NCBI RefSeq assembly: GCF_005049045.1
Contig: NZ_SUPK01000002.1
Coordinates: 496,001 to 560,000, forward strand
Source: Cohnella pontilimi
GTDB taxonomy: Bacteria > Bacillota > Bacilli > Paenibacillales > Paenibacillaceae
DNA: 64,000 bases
Direction of reading: 5' to 3'
Part shown: in pieces, positions 36,760 to 45,202 of the stretch
How positions within the stretch are numbered: position 1 is the first letter of the stretch
Layout of the letters: each line of letters starts with the position of its first letter
Notes under the pieces: model-generated
Databases searched by the model: none
The model's input: the letters and a program-made list of their open reading frames with translations, nothing else
What the model was told of the DNA's origin: nothing
Position numbers and translations under genes: made by a program

Positions 36760-37697
36760 TCCCCGGCCTCCTTACGTGCCGCCATAACGGACTCAGCCAG
36801 CACTGCCATGTACTGCGGATCGTCGTTCAGCATGTCGATTCTTTCGAGCTTCATGCCCAGATCCGCCGCATGCCGCTTGGCTTCGAGATCGATGTCGTAC
36901 AGTACCTCAAGGTGATCCGACACGAAACCGACCGGCGTCACCAGCACGGCCTTCACCTCTTCCGCCGCCAGCCGGTCGAGCGTCTCGAGAATATCCGGGC
37001 CCAGCCAAGGCTGTCCCGTCTGTCCCGCGCTCTGCCAGGTGAACTGCCAGCGTTCCACGCCAGCGCCTTTCGCGACGGCCCGGGAAGTTTCAAGCAGTTG
37101 ATCCGGATAAGGATCGCGCATTTCCACAATTTTTGCCGGCAAACTGTGCGCGCTGAACAGCACCATGACCTCCGAACGGCGGTCGCCGAACCGGTCCAAT
37201 GCGCTCACCACACGCCGGGACAGCGCGTCAATGAGCTGCGGATGCAAATGATATTGCTTGACGAACGACATCTTCACGCCGCGCTTGTCCGCTTCCTCTT
37301 GCGCGCGATTGATATAGCCGCCCACGCTCATGGACGAGTACTGAGGCGTCAGCACGATACCGACGGCTTCCTTAATCCCGTCCGCCGCCATCGCGGCAAC
37401 ACCGTCTTCGATGAAAGGAGGTGCATGTTTGAGCCCCTGGTAACACACAAATGCGCCCGCTCCGGCAAGCTCATCCAGCGTCCGCTGCAAGGCCGCCACT
37501 TGGCGGTTCGTGTTCTCGCGCAGCGGAAATACGCCGCCGACGATGGACTTATACCGGCCGGTCAAATCCGCAAGCCGCTCCTCCGTGGGCGGGTGGCCCC
37601 GGCGGATGTGCGTATAGTAGGCTTCGATCGTTTCCATGCTTTCCGGCGTCCCGTAAGACATGACCAGTACGCCGACCGGTTTTCCCTCAGCCGCCAT
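36756..37697 (-). CDS. hemH: Coproporphyrin III ferrochelatase (HemH/CpfC)
   Basis: A 313-aa class I ferrochelatase that inserts Fe2+ into coproporphyrin III in the Gram-positive pathway. Signatures are VGVLVMSYGTPESMETIEAYYTHIRRG, the catalytic histidine in VLFSAHSLPAKIVEMRDPY, and TPVGFVSDHLEVLYDIDLEA with its conserved glutamate. The ATG at 37697 shares one base with the hemE stop (TGATG) and follows GGAGGTGAAG. It has no cysteines of the Fe-S type. It is in the middle of hemE-hemH-hemY. Confidence 0.95.
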   Translation of the reverse strand: MAAEGKPVGVLVMSYGTPESMETIEAYYTHIRRGHPPTEERLADLTGRYKSIVGGVFPLRENTNRQVAALQRTLDELAGAGAFVCYQGLKHAPPFIEDGVAAMAADGIKEAVGIVLTPQYSSMSVGGYINRAQEEADKRGVKMSFVKQYHLHPQLIDALSRRVVSALDRFGDRRSEVMVLFSAHSLPAKIVEMRDPYPDQLLETSRAVAKGAGVERWQFTWQSAGQTGQPWLGPDILETLDRLAAEEVKAVLVTPVGFVSDHLEVLYDIDLEAKRHAADLGMKLERIDMLNDDPQYMAVLAESVMAARKEAGE

Positions 37698-38752
37698 CAA
37701 GACTTCACCTCCGGCTTGAGCCTTTCGGAAGAATATGCATGTATGAATGCCGTCAAATCCCGCAGCTTCTCCAGCGAAGCTTCCGGGTACAATCCGTGTC
37801 CGAGGTTAAAAATAAATCCGGGCTCCTGCATCCCTTCGTCCAGCAGGCGGCGAGCCTGCTCGCGAATGACGGTCTCTGGCGCTGTCAGCATGTACGGATC
37901 CAGATTGCCCTGGATGGCGAAACGCCCGCCCGTCCGGACCCGTCCGTCGCTCAATCCGACGCGCCAATCAAGCCCGATTACGTCCGCGCGGATGCCGGTC
38001 AATGACGTTAACAGTTCTCCCGAGCTGACGCCGGGGAAATAAATTTTCGGAATCTCGAGATCCGCGAGCTGCTCGAAAATGCTCTCCACGTGAGGCAGCA
38101 CATACTCGCGAAAATCATGTGGCGCCAGCGAGCCGACCCAGCTGTCGAACAGCTGTACCGCTTTGGAGCCCGCCTTTACATGAGCGCGCAAATAGACCGC
38201 GGCCATGTCGGCCAACTTGCCCATCAGCCGGTGCCATATGGCGGGCTCGCCGTACATAAGGGTTTTCGTGTTCAGGTACGATTTGGTCGGCCTGCCCTCC
38301 ACGATATAGCTTGCCAGTGTGAAAGGCGCACCGGCAAATGTGATCAGCGGCACCTCGAGCTCCCGGTCCAAGATCGCGATGGTCTCCAGGACATGGGACA
38401 AATCCCCTTCCACGTCGATCGGCTTCAGCCTGTCGACGTCCGCCGCGGAGCGAACCGGGTTATGGATCACGGGTCCGATATCTTTGACGATATCGAAGTC
38501 GATGCCGATCGAAGCGACGGGATTCATGATGTCGGAATAGAGGATGGCCGCATCGACGCCGAGCTTGCGCACCGGCAACATCGTGACTTCTGCCGCCAGC
38601 TCGGGCTGGCGGCAGATTTCGAGCAGCGAATATTTTTCTTTAATCTTTCGGTAGTCGGGATCGTATCTACCGGCTTGGCGCATGTACCAGACGGGCACCC
38701 GGTCGACGGGCTGCTTCCGGCAAGCGCGTAAAAAACGGTCGTTATAAGGCAT
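37697..38752 (-). CDS. hemE: Uroporphyrinogen decarboxylase
   Basis: A 351-aa enzyme converting uroporphyrinogen III to coproporphyrinogen III. The N-terminal signature PVWYMRQAGRYDPDYRKIKE is present, as are the catalytic aspartate in SDIMNP and the mid-protein FAGAPFTLASYIVEG. It is the first gene of the leftward hemE-hemH-hemY operon. The ATG at 38752 follows AGAGG at 7 bp. A plausible sigma-A promoter lies 46 bp upstream. Length is normal and no key residue is missing. Confidence 0.97.
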   Translation of the reverse strand: MPYNDRFLRACRKQPVDRVPVWYMRQAGRYDPDYRKIKEKYSLLEICRQPELAAEVTMLPVRKLGVDAAILYSDIMNPVASIGIDFDIVKDIGPVIHNPVRSAADVDRLKPIDVEGDLSHVLETIAILDRELEVPLITFAGAPFTLASYIVEGRPTKSYLNTKTLMYGEPAIWHRLMGKLADMAAVYLRAHVKAGSKAVQLFDSWVGSLAPHDFREYVLPHVESIFEQLADLEIPKIYFPGVSSGELLTSLTGIRADVIGLDWRVGLSDGRVRTGGRFAIQGNLDPYMLTAPETVIREQARRLLDEGMQEPGFIFNLGHGLYPEASLEKLRDLTAFIHAYSSERLKPEVKS

Positions 38753-38798
38753 TCGGTTTCCTCTTTTGAGTTGTCATGATTTGACTTTCTTTGTTTCC

Positions 38799-38827
38799 AT
38801 TATGCCCTTTATCCGAACCGCCCACAA
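38799..38827 (-). promoter_or_regulatory. Putative promoter of hemEHY
   Basis: On the minus strand TTGTGG (38822-38827) and CATAAT (38799-38804) are 17 bp apart, 46 bp before hemE. Rightward, TGGTATACT with hexamer 38915-38920 is an extended -10 candidate for the divergent MFS gene. Confidence 0.5.
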
Positions 38828-38960
38828 CCTGGCCGGCGTGCCGGAGTATGACAATTGCATGACATTCGGCGCAGGAAACGAAGGACAAAAGCCAAGCGAG
38901 ACGGGGCTTTGTGGTATACTTGGCTTTACATGGTTAGGACGGACTGGAGGATGGAGATCG

Positions 38961-40181
38961 ATGCAGCGTTGGAAAGTGAATCTGGCCGTTCTATGGTTCG
39001 GCAATTTTCTGGTCATGTCGGGCATGACGATGATTACCCCGTTTTTGGCGCTTTATTTAAAAACCGATCTCGGACTGACGAATGAGCACGAGATCGGCGT
39101 ATGGGCCGGTCTTATTTTCGCAGCGAATTTTGCCACATCATTCCTGTTTCAACCGATCTGGGGAAGGCTGTCCGACCGGTACGGCCGCAAAATTATGCTG
39201 CTGCGCTCGGGCTTCGGCATGGCGTTCGTCATGGTGCTGATGGGATTCGCGACGACCGCCTGGCACCTGCTGGCGCTTCGCATGCTCAACGGCGTCATAT
39301 CCGGCTTTCAGCCCGCGGCCGTATCGCTCGTGTCCGCCTCCACGCCCAAGGAGCGCATGGGCTTTGCCATGGGCACGCTGCAATCGGGAGGAACGGCCGG
39401 CGTCATTCTCGGCCCGCTGCTCGGAGGGATGATGGCCGATACGTTCGGCTTTCGTCCGATCTTCTATATCACCGGCACGCTCATGTTCCTCGCTTCGGTG
39501 CTGTCCTGGGTGATGGTGAAAGAAAAGTTCGACCGCAGCGCGGCTGCGAAGGCGCCGCAGGTCAGCATCATCAAGGGCTTTCAGGAGCTCATCGTCATTC
39601 GGCAAATTCCCGTGCTTCTCACGATCACGCTGCTCATCCAGTTTGCGATGCTCAGCCCGATGGCGCTGATGCCACTGTATGTAGAGAAGCTGCATGGGAC
39701 GACGCACAATTTGGCGTTCTGGGCAGGATTGGTCGGAGCGGTCACCGGCTTGTCCAACATGCTGTTTTCGCCGCTGCTGGGCTGGCTGGGCGATCGGATC
39801 GGGGCGAAGACGATTCTGATCATCTCGCTCGCGGGCTCGGCGGTCATGTTCGTACCGCAGGCGTTCTCCACTTCGGTCGGCGAATTGCTCGTGTACCGCT
39901 TTTTGCTCGGCTGCTTCATGGGCGGCTTGATTCCGACCGTGAACTCCCTGCTACGCGCGAATACGCCGGACGGCATGGAGAGCCGCGCGTTCGGATTTAA
40001 CTCAAGCGCAATGAGCCTCGGCAACATGCTGGGGCCGGTCGTCGGCGGCTTATTGTCCGGACCGTTCGGCATCGAGGGCTTGTTCCTCCTGTCGGCGGTG
40101 CTGCTCTTGGCCAACGCCGTGTGGACGTTCACCGCTCTTCGGAGAGCGGCGAGCCCGAACGCCGGCCGACGGCTGGCGTAA
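38961..40181 (+). CDS. MFS family multidrug-type exporter
   Basis: A 406-aa transporter with 12 predicted membrane helices. The drug:H+ antiporter motif A is PIWGRLSDRYGRKIML between helices 2 and 3, a second copy GWLGDRIGAKTILI lies between helices 8 and 9, and motif C-like GGTAGVILGPLLGGMMAD is in helix 5. It should export hydrophobic compounds using the proton gradient; the substrate is unknown. I start at the ATG at 38961 after GGAGATC, where homologues begin (MQRWKVNLAVLWFGNFL); a longer frame adds 65 unrelated residues. It is convergent with the O-methyltransferase gene, 10 bp apart. Confidence 0.9.
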   Translation: MQRWKVNLAVLWFGNFLVMSGMTMITPFLALYLKTDLGLTNEHEIGVWAGLIFAANFATSFLFQPIWGRLSDRYGRKIMLLRSGFGMAFVMVLMGFATTAWHLLALRMLNGVISGFQPAAVSLVSASTPKERMGFAMGTLQSGGTAGVILGPLLGGMMADTFGFRPIFYITGTLMFLASVLSWVMVKEKFDRSAAAKAPQVSIIKGFQELIVIRQIPVLLTITLLIQFAMLSPMALMPLYVEKLHGTTHNLAFWAGLVGAVTGLSNMLFSPLLGWLGDRIGAKTILIISLAGSAVMFVPQAFSTSVGELLVYRFLLGCFMGGLIPTVNSLLRANTPDGMESRAFGFNSSAMSLGNMLGPVVGGLLSGPFGIEGLFLLSAVLLLANAVWTFTALRRAASPNAGRRLA

Positions 40182-40191
40182 ACGTAAGCCG

Positions 40192-40824
40192 TTATTTCAC
40201 CATAGCCAGCGCGAAACCGTCATACGAAGGCAAATGCACACCGGTCAAACGGGGGTCCTGCGCGATGCGCCGGTTGAACTCCCGCATGGCCAGCACGGAA
40301 GGCCCCTGTTTTTCGGGGTCGATGGTGCGGCCGTGCAGCAGGATGTTGTCCGCGGCGATCACCGCACCCGGGTTCGCCAGCCGGATCGCATGCTCCAAAT
40401 AATGCGGATAGTTCTCCTTGTCCGCGTCGATAAAGAAAAAATCGAAGCGTCTGCCCTCTTCCGTAAGCCTGGTGAGACTGGCCGACGCGTCCCCTATGAT
40501 CGATTCCAGCCGGTCTTCGTATCCGGCGGCCGACACATTGGCGCGCGCAACGGCCGCGAAATCTTCCCGGAGCTCCAGGGAAGTCAAGGTGCCGTCAGCC
40601 GGCATGCCCCTCAGCAGACAAATCCCGCTGTATCCCCCAAGCGCTCCGATTTCGAGCACGTGCTTCGCTCGGCTCAGCGACACAAGCAAAGTCAGCAGCC
40701 GTCCGTAACCGGGCGCCACCGAAATTTCGGGCATCCCCCGGCTTCGAATTTCCTCCAGCACCCGCTCCAGATCGGAATCTTTTGCGTACAAAGAATCGAG
40801 GTAAGCTTCGAGTTTTCCGTCCAT
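40192..40824 (-). CDS. SAM-dependent O-methyltransferase (COMT-like)
   Basis: A 210-aa class I methyltransferase of the catechol/caffeoyl-CoA O-methyltransferase group. The SAM motif is HVLEIGALGGYSGICLLRGM, the acidic strand is LTSLELREDF, and the metal-binding region is DFFFIDADKENYPHYLEHA, with IAADNILLHGR near the end. It methylates a hydroxyl group using a divalent metal. Bacillus TrmR (YrrM), the tRNA 5-hydroxyuridine methyltransferase missing from the mltG locus here, belongs to the same broad fold, but motif details fit the catechol branch better, so I do not name it trmR. Start ATG at 40824 follows GGGAGAGG. Confidence 0.88.
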   Translation of the reverse strand: MDGKLEAYLDSLYAKDSDLERVLEEIRSRGMPEISVAPGYGRLLTLLVSLSRAKHVLEIGALGGYSGICLLRGMPADGTLTSLELREDFAAVARANVSAAGYEDRLESIIGDASASLTRLTEEGRRFDFFFIDADKENYPHYLEHAIRLANPGAVIAADNILLHGRTIDPEKQGPSVLAMREFNRRIAQDPRLTGVHLPSYDGFALAMVK

Positions 40825-40902
40825 CAGGACCTCTCCCTTCGAAAATAAACCGTTAACGCAACATATGCTTCCATTTTATCGTATATGGGTGGGCATATCA
40901 TC

Positions 40903-40931
40903 TTTTCACCGCCTGGCATTCGGGCTATACT
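40903..40931 (+). promoter_or_regulatory. Putative promoter of the LTA-synthase-like gene
   Basis: TTTTCA (40903-40908) and TATACT (40926-40931) are 17 bp apart. The expected start of transcription near 40938 supports the TTG start at 40970 rather than the one at 40937. Confidence 0.5.
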
Positions 40932-40969
40932 AGTTTTTGTTTCCTACATATAAAAAGGGGAGTCCGACT

Positions 40970-42934
40970 TTGTTAACACAACTGCAAACGGCCGCGCGCA
41001 ACGGAGTCCGCATTTCCTTGACCGGAATACGTTATGTACCTTTCTGGGCAGCGCTGCTCATGATCGCCGGCATGCTGCTCAAGCTGGCTTATCTGGACAG
41101 GCATTTGAACGTCGGCGGCATGAATCATTGGAAATGGGAAGTCAACCTCGGCGCCATGTTTCTCGCCACGTTTTGGACCGTTTTTCTCGGACCTCGCGCA
41201 CGAATCGTCGCTCTGATCCTTGTGGACCTTTTAATGTCCGGCATTATTCTCTCAGACCTTGTCTATTTCCGGTATTTTAAAGATTTCATTTCCGTGCCGG
41301 TTCTGCTCCAGGCCGGACAAGTCGGGGCCCTCGGAGACAGCATTTCGAGTCTCATCATCTACAAAGATGCGCTTTATTTTGCAGACTTGCCGTTTGCGAT
41401 TGTGATCGCCATCATCGTATTCCGCCGCCATAGCCCCAAACGCAGGCCTGAGCCGGTCGGCCCGCTCAAAATCCGAATCGCGGTCAAAGCTTTGACGGCG
41501 ATCCTCGTGTTTGTGCTCGGTTACCAATTGATCGCCGTGCCTGTAGCCGAGCAGAAAAACGGCTGGGCTCGGGGCTTGTTCGAAGGCAACTGGTGGAACA
41601 TCCCGATCTATAACGTTACCGGCCTGTACGGGTTCCACGGTTACGACTTGTACCGGTACGCCAAAGAAAACTGGCTTGGCGGGGGTTTGACGGAGGAGCA
41701 GCTGAAAGAAACGAAAGATTGGATGAAAGAGCGGCAAAAGCTTCGGCAGCAGACCGAGCAGGAACCGATTTTCGGCGCCTACAAAGGGAAAAACGTGCTG
41801 GTCATACAAGCCGAGGCATTCCAAACGTTTTTGCTGAACCAAAAGGTGAACGGCCAGGAAATTACGCCGAACTTGAACAAGCTCATCAAGCAAAGCGTCT
41901 ACTTCCCGAACTTCTATCACCAGACGGCCAACGGACGTACGTCCGACGCGGATTTCGCCACGAGCTGCTCGCTGCATCCGGTATCCTCGGGATCGGTATT
42001 TATCCGTTTTGCGGGCCATACGTTCGATTGTCTCCCGCAAGTGGTAAAAGCGAACGGATACAGCGCGACCGTGCACCACGCTTACGACGGCAGCTTCTGG
42101 AACCGTAACAATATGTACCACAATATGGCGTATGACAAGTTTTACAATATCAAAGATTTCACCCTCGACGAAAAACTCGGTTGGTCGATCGGCGACAAGT
42201 CATTTTTCCGCCAAACGGTCGAGCAGCTCAAGGCTCGGAACCACGAACCGTTCTATGCAATGGCGATCACGCTGTCCAGTCACCACCCTTATACGATCGG
42301 AAAGCACGATTTGAACATCGGTTCGCTGACCGGTAAAACGCTGGGCAACTATATACAAGCAACCCATTATGTCGACGAGGCTATGGGCGAGCTCGTGGAC
42401 CTGCTCAAGCAAAACGGCTTGTGGGACAACACGATCCTCATGTTTTACGGCGATCATGACAATTCCATCACGGATTGGAACGACTATGAGACGCTGTTCG
42501 GACGTCCGGTGACGGAGTTTGAAAAGGCCACGATTCTGAAAAAAGTGCCTTTCTTCATTCATCTGCCGCACGACGAACATGCGGGCGTGATCGACAAAGC
42601 GGTGGGCCAGATGGATACGGCGCCGACGATCTTGCAGTTGCTCGGCATCCCGGCCGGTAACTTTCAGCAGATGGGCATCAGCATGATGTCTCCGGTGCCG
42701 AAGCCGGTCGTATTCCGCAACGGAGGGTTTACCGACGGGAATGTTTATTTCGTCCCGAACAACGAAGGCGTCCTTGGACGCGGAACTTGTTTCAACATGA
42801 AGAACGGAACCGCCGCGGAACCGGCAGCCTGTCAGCCGGGCGCGAAAGACGCCAGACTGGAGCTGCAAGTCTCCGACCGGATCGTGGATCACGATTTGAT
42901 CCCGGCGCTGCGGAAAGAAGCGGAAAAACAGTAA
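40970..42934 (+). CDS. LTA synthase family protein (sulfatase-type)
   Basis: A 654-aa membrane enzyme with five N-terminal helices (about 15-185), a linker, and an extracellular sulfatase/alkaline-phosphatase-fold domain. The catalytic threonine is T324 in ANGRTSDADFATSCSLHP, as in LtaS; metal ligands follow in VIQAEAFQTF, YGDHDN and SSHHPYTI. LtaS-type enzymes move glycerol phosphate from phosphatidylglycerol onto growing lipoteichoic acid outside the cell. The start appears to be TTG at 40970 after AGGGGAG, consistent with a promoter whose -10 ends at 40931. It stands alone, convergent with the DUF1450 gene. Whether it is the main polymerase or a YqgS/YfnI-like paralogue is not decidable. 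Confidence 0.9.
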   Translation: MLTQLQTAARNGVRISLTGIRYVPFWAALLMIAGMLLKLAYLDRHLNVGGMNHWKWEVNLGAMFLATFWTVFLGPRARIVALILVDLLMSGIILSDLVYFRYFKDFISVPVLLQAGQVGALGDSISSLIIYKDALYFADLPFAIVIAIIVFRRHSPKRRPEPVGPLKIRIAVKALTAILVFVLGYQLIAVPVAEQKNGWARGLFEGNWWNIPIYNVTGLYGFHGYDLYRYAKENWLGGGLTEEQLKETKDWMKERQKLRQQTEQEPIFGAYKGKNVLVIQAEAFQTFLLNQKVNGQEITPNLNKLIKQSVYFPNFYHQTANGRTSDADFATSCSLHPVSSGSVFIRFAGHTFDCLPQVVKANGYSATVHHAYDGSFWNRNNMYHNMAYDKFYNIKDFTLDEKLGWSIGDKSFFRQTVEQLKARNHEPFYAMAITLSSHHPYTIGKHDLNIGSLTGKTLGNYIQATHYVDEAMGELVDLLKQNGLWDNTILMFYGDHDNSITDWNDYETLFGRPVTEFEKATILKKVPFFIHLPHDEHAGVIDKAVGQMDTAPTILQLLGIPAGNFQQMGISMMSPVPKPVVFRNGGFTDGNVYFVPNNEGVLGRGTCFNMKNGTAAEPAACQPGAKDARLELQVSDRIVDHDLIPALRKEAEKQ

Positions 42935-42967
42935 CAAAAACTTCTATCGAAGTCCCTCGAAGTTAAC

Positions 42968-42997
42968 AAAACGGGCTGTCCCTAGGGACGGCCCGTT
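42968..42997. terminator. Bidirectional terminator
   Basis: AAACGGGCTGTCCC and GGGACGGCCCGTTT form a long near-perfect stem ending in T-rich tails on both sides. It lies between the convergent LTA-synthase-like and DUF1450 genes. Confidence 0.85.
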
Positions 42998-43001
42998 TCG
43001 T

Positions 43002-43223
43002 TTATTTCACATATTTACACGCTTTCTCGACCGCTTCATCTTCCGTCGGCGCGGTGATGTAACGCCCGTTGACGAAAACAAAAGCGTAACGGGAGCACGG
43101 TCCGCAATACGATTTACAGCCGACTTTCACGTCGGTTCCGGGCGCGATGTTTTGCAGCTTGGAGACCATCGTCTTGACCCGGATATGACGGCACTTGTCG
43201 CAAATGCGGATGTCATTGGACAT
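43002..43223 (-). CDS. DUF1450 family protein with conserved cysteines
   Basis: A 73-aa protein of the DUF1450 (YuzB-like) family. It has an N-terminal CDKC pair, then the family core VKVGCKSYCGPCSRYAFVFVNGRYI and a short helical end. The cysteine arrangement suggests a thioredoxin-like fold holding a metal or Fe-S centre, though this is not proven for the family. I start at the ATG at 43223 (MSNDIRICDKC). A longer version from 43256 would overlap the upstream HesB-like gene by 14 bases and also has a modest ribosome site. It follows that gene closely, so both probably share a transcript. Confidence 0.8.
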   Translation of the reverse strand: MSNDIRICDKCRHIRVKTMVSKLQNIAPGTDVKVGCKSYCGPCSRYAFVFVNGRYITAPTEDEAVEKACKYVK

Positions 43224-43242
43224 CGCACGGCCTTTATTCGAT

Positions 43243-43545
43243 TCAGTGGTCTCCATGGTTGCCCTTGCTCGGATTGGTAATGACGAAACCTTCCTGCGGG
43301 AAGTACAAATAATCGATCTTTATCCCATCCAGCAGATCTTCACCGCGGGCTAGGATGACATCAATCCCTTTATCCGTCAGTACCACTTCATCTTTGTCGG
43401 TCGGTTCGCCCAAATCCAGTCCATAATGGGCATGGTCTCCGTGGCTGTGCGTGATGACGACGCGCAGCTTTTTGCCGGTGTTTTCCGGCTTGTCCAGTTC
43501 GCGGCGAAGCACGTTCGCCGCATTGCGGGTAATTTTGCAGTTCAT
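43243..43545 (-). CDS. HesB/IscA-like protein without the cluster-binding cysteines
   Basis: A 100-aa protein with the A-type carrier fold pattern: N-terminal helix ITRNAANVLRRELDKP, strand LRVVITHSHGDHAHYGLDLGE, VVLTDKGIDVILARG, LLDGIKIDYLYFPQEGFVITNPS. IscA proteins bind Fe-S clusters with three cysteines, one mid-protein and a CxC near the end. Here the end reads NPSKGNHGDH and the only cysteine is at residue 3, so the canonical site is gone, as in YneR-like relatives. The histidines in HSHGDH and NHGDH could bind metal (inference). ATG at 43545 follows GGGAG. The upstream gene is DUF1232 and the downstream one DUF1450. Confidence 0.8.
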   Translation of the reverse strand: MNCKITRNAANVLRRELDKPENTGKKLRVVITHSHGDHAHYGLDLGEPTDKDEVVLTDKGIDVILARGEDLLDGIKIDYLYFPQEGFVITNPSKGNHGDH

Positions 43546-43561
43546 CGTATTCCAACTCCCG

Positions 43562-43831
43562 TCATGGTCTCGTTTTATTGTACTGATTTCCTGGGACGTT
43601 TTCCAGACCATATTTGCGCTCCATTCTCTGCGCGAACCAGCCTGCCGCGAGTACCGTCACCGCGATGTCGTCGATCGGAAGAAAAGGCATGAAGTCCGGC
43701 AATACCCAGTACAGCACCACCGGGATTATAAACAGCAGCTTGTCCGTTACGGCCACCTGCGGTGCCCGCATAATGCGCCAGACGCGGGACGGCAAACGGC
43801 TCCAAAGACGGGTAAGCGATTTTTTTCGCAT
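43562..43831 (-). CDS. DUF1232 membrane protein
   Basis: An 89-aa protein of the DUF1232 family, with one or two membrane helices (about 29-46 and 54-68) around the signature YWVLPDFMPFLPIDDIAVTV. Family function is unknown. The ATG at 43831 follows GGAGG at 5 bp; an in-frame GTG eight codons upstream is less likely. It is 16 bp upstream of the HesB-like gene on the same strand, so they form one unit with DUF1450. Confidence 0.82.
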   Translation of the reverse strand: MRKKSLTRLWSRLPSRVWRIMRAPQVAVTDKLLFIIPVVLYWVLPDFMPFLPIDDIAVTVLAAGWFAQRMERKYGLENVPGNQYNKTRP

Positions 43832-43938
43832 AGGGGCCTCCTTCGTTTCCGGCACTTTTCCGGCGGTTGCCCCCAGTTTACCCAGCCTCTCTCCGAATGA
43901 AACCGCAGCCGGATCGGCGGCGGTTTCATTTCATGACG

Positions 43939-45150
43939 CTAGGGCGACAAATCCAATGCTTCGGCCAGCAGCTTCGAGACTCCGTCATAAATATCGGAGA
44001 AACCTTCGAGCGGCAGCGGGTTATGTCCCCATCCCGCCTCCACCGTAAATCCGGGGCGGCGAAAACGGTCGATAAACCAATCCTTGTACCCCGCATCGCT
44101 GCCGGTCAACCGCACAGCCCGGTAGCCGCCGGCCCTCGCCAGCCTGGCGGCCCATTCTCCGGCTTGCGGAGGCTCGCGGTCACGATAGTTCCAGTAGATT
44201 TCTTCCCCTTGCGTATGAAGCGCGAGAACGGCGTGGAAGTCCATCCGCTCGGTCCACTCGGCCAACGAGAGCGCTTCGGGCTCGCTTAGGGGAGCCGGGC
44301 CGCTGTAATCGCGTGGAGCGGGACCCGGAATTCGGCGCCGCTCCTGTTCTTCCTCCCAATGAGCGGGGAACTGGTCGTTCAAATCGACGCCGCGCGCATT
44401 CGCTTTCCATGCGGAGAACCGCTTGGAGCCGCGATTCCACTCCAGCAGTTCCCGGCACATCGGATGATTGAGCGCCAATCCGTCCTGCACGAGCTCTACG
44501 CCGTCGGGATTCAGCATCGGCACGATCCAGAGCGTTGTGCGGCTGAAAAGCGCGGCGGCGCTTTTGCCGCCGACCGTTCCGTTCCTTTGATACGCGTTCG
44601 CATAATCTTCCGCAAAACGCATGAGAAGAAGCGACGTGATCCATTCGTTGGCATGACAGGCCGCGTTGATATGCCAGCGAAACGGCCCGCCGCCTATCCG
44701 CAAAGCGTGCAGCGGCTTGCCCAGCACGCTGCGGCCGATGCTTCCGGCCGTCACAAACGGATACTTCCCGGTGAGCCGCGTAATATCCTTCGACAGCTCC
44801 ATAGGACCATATTCAGCTTCAGCGGCCACGATCCGGCCGGACCGCCCGGCCGGCAGTTCCAGCCATTGTCCGGCTGTGAGCGCCGCATTCGGGGAGAGGC
44901 CGTTGGTTTCGCATAATAGTTCGGGAGAGCAATCCGCTTTCCAGGCGATCGTCTCCCAAGTGTCGCCTTGCCGGACGATATACCTCCGGGGTTTGGCAAT
45001 CGGCACATAAACAAGTTCGCCGTCGATCAGCGCGGGATCTTCGTCCCACTGCGGATTAACGGCGACTAAAGACGCATACGATACGCCGAATCGAAGCGCG
45101 ATTCGGCGCGGCGTATCGCCGGGACAGGCGGCATAGGTCACCGTGTTCAC
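43939..45150 (-). CDS. LysM-containing M14 peptidase (gamma-D-glutamyl-diaminopimelate type)
   Basis: A 403-aa protein with two LysM modules (residues about 4-50 and 57-100) and a zinc carboxypeptidase domain of family M14. Zinc ligands are H166 and E169 (ACHANEW) and H312 (ALHTQGEE), and the catalytic glutamate is E371 (FTVEAGWG). The layout matches endopeptidase I of Lysinibacillus, which cuts the gamma-D-Glu-diaminopimelate bond of peptidoglycan peptides during sporulation or recycling. There is no signal peptide, as in that enzyme. The start is the GTG at 45150, preceded by GGAGGAGG. It follows racE by 52 bp. Confidence 0.92.
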   Translation of the reverse strand: MNTVTYAACPGDTPRRIALRFGVSYASLVAVNPQWDEDPALIDGELVYVPIAKPRRYIVRQGDTWETIAWKADCSPELLCETNGLSPNAALTAGQWLELPAGRSGRIVAAEAEYGPMELSKDITRLTGKYPFVTAGSIGRSVLGKPLHALRIGGGPFRWHINAACHANEWITSLLLMRFAEDYANAYQRNGTVGGKSAAALFSRTTLWIVPMLNPDGVELVQDGLALNHPMCRELLEWNRGSKRFSAWKANARGVDLNDQFPAHWEEEQERRRIPGPAPRDYSGPAPLSEPEALSLAEWTERMDFHAVLALHTQGEEIYWNYRDREPPQAGEWAARLARAGGYRAVRLTGSDAGYKDWFIDRFRRPGFTVEAGWGHNPLPLEGFSDIYDGVSKLLAEALDLSP

Positions 45151-45202
45151 TCGGATTCCTCCTCCCGAACGGGTGATAATCTCTATGTTCGAATTCCCTT
45201 CC

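Noticed and set aside
40192-40824. Calling the O-methyltransferase trmR
   Set aside because: Motifs around the metal site (DADKENYPHY) and the location fit the catechol-type branch; the evidence for tRNA specificity is absent.
43243-43545. HSHGDH string as evidence for a metallo-beta-lactamase
   Set aside because: The protein is only 100 aa and the rest follows the HesB/IscA fold; no other beta-lactamase motif is present.
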